A program made the position numbers and the translations under genes. DNA of 8,949 nucleotides from JBLHGN01 sp047616325 (GTDB taxonomy: Bacteria > Pseudomonadota > Gammaproteobacteria > Pseudomonadales > Cellvibrionaceae): positions 1-8,949 of the forward strand of contig JBLHGN010000145.1 in assembly GCA_047616325.1 (NCBI GenBank), written 5' to 3'. How positions within the stretch are numbered: position 1 is the first letter of the stretch; the number at the start of each line of letters is the position of its first letter. The notes beneath the pieces were generated by a model. That model was given only the letters and a program-made list of their open reading frames with translations. It was not told where the DNA came from and did not search any database. This document shows, in pieces, positions 5,797 to 8,949 of this stretch.

Positions 5797-7035
5797 AGGG
5801 CTGGCGTTGATGGAGTGACGTGAAAAAGCTCTAAAAAGCGCTGGCAAGCGGCGCTCGGCCTGCAGTCACATGGGTATCGAGCACAACCTCTAAGACGTAT
5901 ATATATTCCCAAAAAGAACGGCAAGTTAAGGCCGTTAGGCATTCCGACACTTCATGATCGAGCGATGCAGATGCTGTATGCCCTTGGTTTAAAACCCATT
6001 ACGTAAACGGTTGCGGATCAACGCTCGTACGGCTTCATGGAAAAACGAAGTCTGCATGATGCGGTGAAAATGTGCTTTACGTCACTCTTCAAGAAAGTAT
6101 CCGCACAATGGATACAGGAGGCGGACATAAAGGCCTGTTTTGATCGCATTAGCCATGAATGGCTATTAAACAACATCCCACTTCTCCAAGGAATACTTCG
6201 GACGTGGCTCAAATCTGGTTATATGGAAACCAGCAAATTCCACAAAACTGAAGACGGGACGCCGCAAGGCGGAATTATTCTCATCGATCCTGTGCAAAAT
6301 GACACTGGACGGGCTGGAAAATCTTGTAAAAGTGGGTAGAAATAAAAAGGTTCGGAAATTAAACATCGTTCGCTATGCGGATGATTTTATTATTACCGGT
6401 GCCACTCCAGAGATCTTACTAAACGAGATTAAACCTGATGTGGAAGCGTTTCTCGCCGAGCGCGGACTTGTGCTGTCCGACGAGAAAACTAAGCTGAGTC
6501 ACATAGATGACGGTTTTAACTTTCTGGGGACAAATATCAGAAAATATAACGGGAAACTATTGATTAAACCCGAAGATGGGAAAGCACGTGCACTATTGGA
6601 TAAAGTGACGGAGTTTATGAATGGCCATAGAGGAACACCCTTTCATGTTGTTTTGTTAAAGCTCAACCAGATAATACGGGGCTGGGCTTACGCCTACCGT
6701 AAAGTTGTGGCCAAAGAGCGTATGGCGTACATCGACAATCGTATGTATTTTATTGTTAAGAAGTGGTTGAAACGAGAGCATCGTTCGAAAACGTGGGCCT
6801 GGATATCGAAGCGCTATTACAGGCGTCTAAAGGACCGCGTTGAATATAGCTCTGAATACTTTACGGTTAAAGGCGTATGTAAGGTGGTCAGGCTATTTAG
6901 AGCGGCCGACGTTCCGATTCGCTATCACATCACATTAAGGTGCGTGCGGATGCGAACCCTTACGATCCAGCATGTGATGATTACTTTGAAGGAAGGAAAG
7001 GATACAGAAATACCAGTCTATCAAAGATAGGATGA
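5797..7035 (+). pseudogene. ltrA: group II intron reverse transcriptase/maturase (ltrA-type), degraded
   Basis: Reassembled across frames, the protein reads AGVDGVT, then QPLRRIYIPKKNGKLRPLGI, TLHDRAMQMLYALGL, SAQWIQEADIKACFDRI, GTPQGGI, RYADDF (active-site YADD at 6374-6385) and the maturase X-domain stretch LNQIIRGWAYAYRKVVAKE. It finishes as LFRAADVPIRYHIKVRADAN to a TGA at 7033-7035. Lesions: TGA at 5821-5823, where Trp is expected after GVDGVT; TAA at 6004-6006, where Glu is expected; a +1 frameshift near 6280, just after GTPQGGI; and a 5-bp tandem duplication at 6926-6935 that shifts frame near the end. The N-terminal 30-80 residues are missing. All these lesions make it a clear pseudogene, though its motifs are well preserved. 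Confidence 0.92.
6926..6935 (+). repeat. CACAT tandem duplication causing a frameshift
   Basis: CACAT occurs twice in a row. Removing one copy turns the local reading into YHIKVRADANPYDP, which matches the expected conserved end of the maturase, and restores the frame to the stop at 7033. This is a recent-looking slippage mutation. Confidence 0.75.
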
Positions 7036-7132
7036 AGATAAACTCGACATCCCTTAAAATCTTGGTAGCATAAGGTTACACTACGTTGAACATTAATGGG
7101 CGGGTCGTGCAATATCGGCCTTTGAAGGGCTT

Positions 7133-7166
7133 GAGCCGTATGATGGGAAACTATCACGTACGTTTC
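7133..7166 (+). ncRNA. group II intron domain V
   Basis: A 34-base hairpin begins GAGCCGTATG, has a GGGAAAC tetraloop region at its tip and closes with CACGTACGTTTC. GAGCCGTA pairs with TACG-TTTC as in domain V, the catalytic core of group II introns. One base departs from the usual closing strand: GTTTC where CGGTTC-type sequence is normal, which converts one G-C pair near the base to a mismatch. Length and the AGC-like catalytic end are otherwise right. Confidence 0.88.
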
Positions 7167-7205
7167 TTAGGGGGGAACGGGCCATAAGGCCCCGACCTAC
7201 CCGGT
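7167..7205 (+). ncRNA. group II intron domain VI and 3' end
   Basis: Directly after domain V, GGGCC (7180-7184) pairs with GGCCC (7188-7192) across an ATAA loop. The outer G-run pairs with CCTACCC. The A in CCTACCC is the likely branch-point adenosine, about seven to eight bases from the proposed 3' splice junction at 7205. The exact junction is inferred. Confidence 0.7.
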
Positions 7206-7288
7206 AATGAATTCGCACATTATATTTAACAGTTGGAATAAATTTTTGATGATTTTATTTGTTTCTCAATTCGCCGGTAGTTTTTCCA

Positions 7289-8425
7289 ATGAGTAAAGCC
7301 ATTCTTAAAAACGACACGGCGCGGGCGGGAGAGATGATCAACTTTGGCATCGGTCGTCCGTCGTCGGATCTGTTGCCACTTGATTTATTACAGCAGGCGA
7401 GCGAGATGTTTTTTCGTGTGGCTGAGCCGAATGACATTAATTATGGTAGGAAAAAAGGGGACGCGCGCTTTACCGAATCATTGGCTGCCTTCCTTGAAGA
7501 AAATTATGGACAGAGAGTTCAGGCTGACTCGCTCTTTCTAACTGGTGGAGTTTCTCAGGCACTTGATTTTATTTGCACACAGTTGTCGCGAGCGTCGGAC
7601 ATTATTATTGTGGAGGAGCCGTGTTACTTTTTGGCTTATCAGATTTTCAAAGATCATGGGCTGAATATTATAACCGTGCCACTAGATGAAGATGGTATGG
7701 ATCTTGACGCTCTTGAAGATGTCTTGTCTAGGGTAAAGCCGACCTTCGTTTACACGATTCCCAGTTATCAAAATCCCAGTGGACGTAGTATGAGTGTGGT
7801 GCGCCGCAAACGATTGATCGCCTTAAGTCAGGCCCATGATTTTTTGATTGTGGCAGATGAGGTATATCAATTACTTACATATCATGGCACGCCCCCGGCG
7901 GCCTTCGGCACAATGCTGGTTGGGGACACTGTCTTATCGGTCGGCTCGTTCTCAAAAATACTAGCCCCAGGACTGCGACTGGGTTGGATACAGAGTAGCA
8001 ATAAGTTGGTACAGCAATTGACTAAGGCCGGCTTGGCGAACAGTGGCGGTAGTATTAATCAGTTCACTTCCATGATTGTGAAGCAAGCCCTTGATTCTGG
8101 GCTGGCTCAAAAGCACCTGGCAAAGCTACGAACTGTTTACGGCGAGCGGGTTAATATGATGGATGCGACATTAAGGGAGCAATTGTCTGATCATGTCAGC
8201 TGGACTAAACCTGAAGGTGGCTACTTTTTCTGGTTAAAGCTGATTAAACATGTCGATGTGGAAGCATTACGGGAACGGGCGAGCGGTTTGCAAGTGGGGT
8301 TTCTGCCGGGTGCTCTTTTTTCAAATAACGATTGTATGCAAGATTATATTCGACTGAGCTTCGCTAATTATGACCAAGAATCGATTCGCAGAGGTATCGC
8401 TAGGCTTAAGGCACTGTTTGAGTAG
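7289..8425 (+). CDS. PLP-dependent aminotransferase, class I/II (fold type I)
   Basis: A 378-residue enzyme expected to transfer amino groups through pyridoxal phosphate in the cytoplasm. It shows, from the ATG: INFGIGRPS near the N terminus, TGGVSQALD (phosphate-binding turn region), YTIPSYQNPSG (Asn162 contacts the cofactor ring), VADEVY (Asp190 pairs with the pyridine nitrogen, Tyr193), SVGSFSK with the Schiff-base Lys223, PGLRLGW (Arg230, phosphate contact), and YIRLSF (substrate carboxylate Arg). The sequence resembles the aminoadipate/MocR-like subgroup without the DNA-binding domain; the substrate cannot be assigned. A TTG ten codons upstream (7259) is in frame after a TGA at 7250-7252, but ATG at 7289 fits family starts better. 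GGTAG ends nine bases before that ATG as a weak ribosome binding site. It appears monocistronic and intact. Confidence 0.9.
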   Translation: MSKAILKNDTARAGEMINFGIGRPSSDLLPLDLLQQASEMFFRVAEPNDINYGRKKGDARFTESLAAFLEENYGQRVQADSLFLTGGVSQALDFICTQLSRASDIIIVEEPCYFLAYQIFKDHGLNIITVPLDEDGMDLDALEDVLSRVKPTFVYTIPSYQNPSGRSMSVVRRKRLIALSQAHDFLIVADEVYQLLTYHGTPPAAFGTMLVGDTVLSVGSFSKILAPGLRLGWIQSSNKLVQQLTKAGLANSGGSINQFTSMIVKQALDSGLAQKHLAKLRTVYGERVNMMDATLREQLSDHVSWTKPEGGYFFWLKLIKHVDVEALRERASGLQVGFLPGALFSNNDCMQDYIRLSFANYDQESIRRGIARLKALFE

Positions 8426-8714
8426 AATACCTTTCGAATATGAAAATTTACAGAACAAAACATAATTAAAAAAATATAAGCGTCAATTTGGAAGGAAAAG
8501 AGGATTGGGGGGGGCAGGTCTTGAATCGTGAATTACCCTACAATACCCAGTTTATGACTGGATATATAGAACGAGATGAAGCTAAGGCCAATAATCCTAG
8601 TTCAAATATGAGCAGGATACCCACATTACCATTCGTGTCCACTTTCGATAGAATCTACCGACAACAATTAAGAGGCGCTAATATCCGCTGTTGCCCGGCA
8701 CCGGCCAAATTGCA
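8426..8714 (+). other. gene-poor stretch between the aminotransferase and the sbcC scrap
   Basis: I see no recognisable gene or terminator here. It opens AT-rich, then has a purine-rich segment with a run of eight G (8507-8514). A TTG-started 83-codon frame (8488-8739) crosses it, but it has no recognisable motif, contains the G-run, and overlaps the sbcC-like reading in another frame, so I do not call it a gene. The breakpoint that removed the body of sbcC must lie at or near its right end. Confidence 0.5.
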
Positions 8715-8855
8715 CTCACAGATAATCATTGGAAATTGACTGGGGTGATTAGTCATGTGGATGCGTTGAAAGAGCGGATGCCTGTCCAGATTGAGATTAG
8801 GAGGATGAGTGGGTTGGGTGTTAGTCGGTTGGATGGGCGGTATTGGGTGGGGTGA
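8715..8855 (+). pseudogene. sbcC: C-terminal scrap of SbcC (exonuclease subunit)
   Basis: The frame reads LTGVISHVDALKERMPVQ, then SGLGVSRLDGRYWVG, and stops at TGA 8853-8855. This matches the very end of SbcC, where E. coli has IGVISHVEAMKERIPVQIKV then INGLGYSKLESTFAVK. SbcC is the SMC-like ATPase that works with SbcD to cut hairpin and blocked DNA ends. Only about 46 of more than 1000 residues remain. The Walker B segment (DEGFGTLD) that should lie just upstream is absent, and the frame is closed by TAA at 8679-8681. The remaining tail keeps its natural stop. It is non-functional and marks a deletion or rearrangement junction. Confidence 0.8.
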
Positions 8856-8949
8856 ATTGAGGGAAGAAGGAAGCATGTGGTCAAGCCTCACATTTCACGA
8901 GCCAAATATAGACGACCTAAAGCCATATATTTTTTGAACTAAATATTAA

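Larger units (their letters stand above)
5797..7205 (+). mobile_element. group II intron remnant, 5'-truncated, with intact domains V-VI
   Basis: The element comprises a broken maturase gene followed by a short domain IV tail and the ribozyme domains V and VI, in the order expected for a group II intron. No GTGYG-type 5' end and no domain I-III sequence (normally some 500 bases) can be found upstream, so the 5' half has been lost. The 3' end is placed at about 7205 after CTACCCGGT. Domain V and maturase sequence suggest the chloroplast-like (CL) lineage. It ends 84 bp before the aminotransferase start. It cannot splice or move by itself. Confidence 0.85.

Noticed and set aside
8805..8853. G-rich stretch with several GGG runs as a G-quadruplex
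   Set aside because: Loops are long (one about 16 bases) and the sequence is explained by the sbcC coding remnant.
8875..8937. 20-codon frame with AAGGA upstream
   Set aside because: Short and unrecognised; the purine-rich context makes a chance Shine-Dalgarno likely.

Overview
The window looks like accessory chromosome from a marine-type gammaproteobacterium. Three observations point that way. The helicase is of a proteobacterial HrpA/HrpB kind. The tail of a broken sbcC gene resembles the enterobacterial protein. Base composition is moderate (mid-40s % G+C by eye), with AT-rich patches between genes. No marker gene fixes the genus, so this placement is inference.

Layout from left to right. 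Positions 1-150 hold the end of a possible small cysteine-rich reading frame. An IS110-family transposase remnant lies on the minus strand (198-773). An intact HrpB-like DEAH-box RNA helicase follows, also on the minus strand (883-3255). Its upstream region (3256-3534) carries a REP-like palindrome and three copies of CAATAATG. A C-terminal piece of a probable IS91-type transposase (3535-3831) comes next. Then there is an intact secreted protein of unknown function, made of two related CxxC domains and a C-terminal domain (3977-5254). A gene-free stretch (5255-5796) is unusually dense in inverted repeats and includes an attC-like site. It runs into a 5'-truncated group II intron (about 5797-7205). 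The intron's reverse-transcriptase/maturase gene has two nonsense codons and two frameshifts, but its ribozyme domains V and VI are nearly perfect. An intact PLP-dependent aminotransferase (7289-8425) follows, and the window ends with an orphaned C-terminal scrap of sbcC (8715-8855).

Only three genes look whole: the helicase, the secreted protein and the aminotransferase. They are separated by decayed mobile or displaced DNA, face both directions and do not form an operon. I see no sign that they act in one pathway. The window reads as a site of repeated insertion and decay. The parts that known families explain least are the secreted double-CxxC protein and the hairpin-rich tract at 5365-5761.
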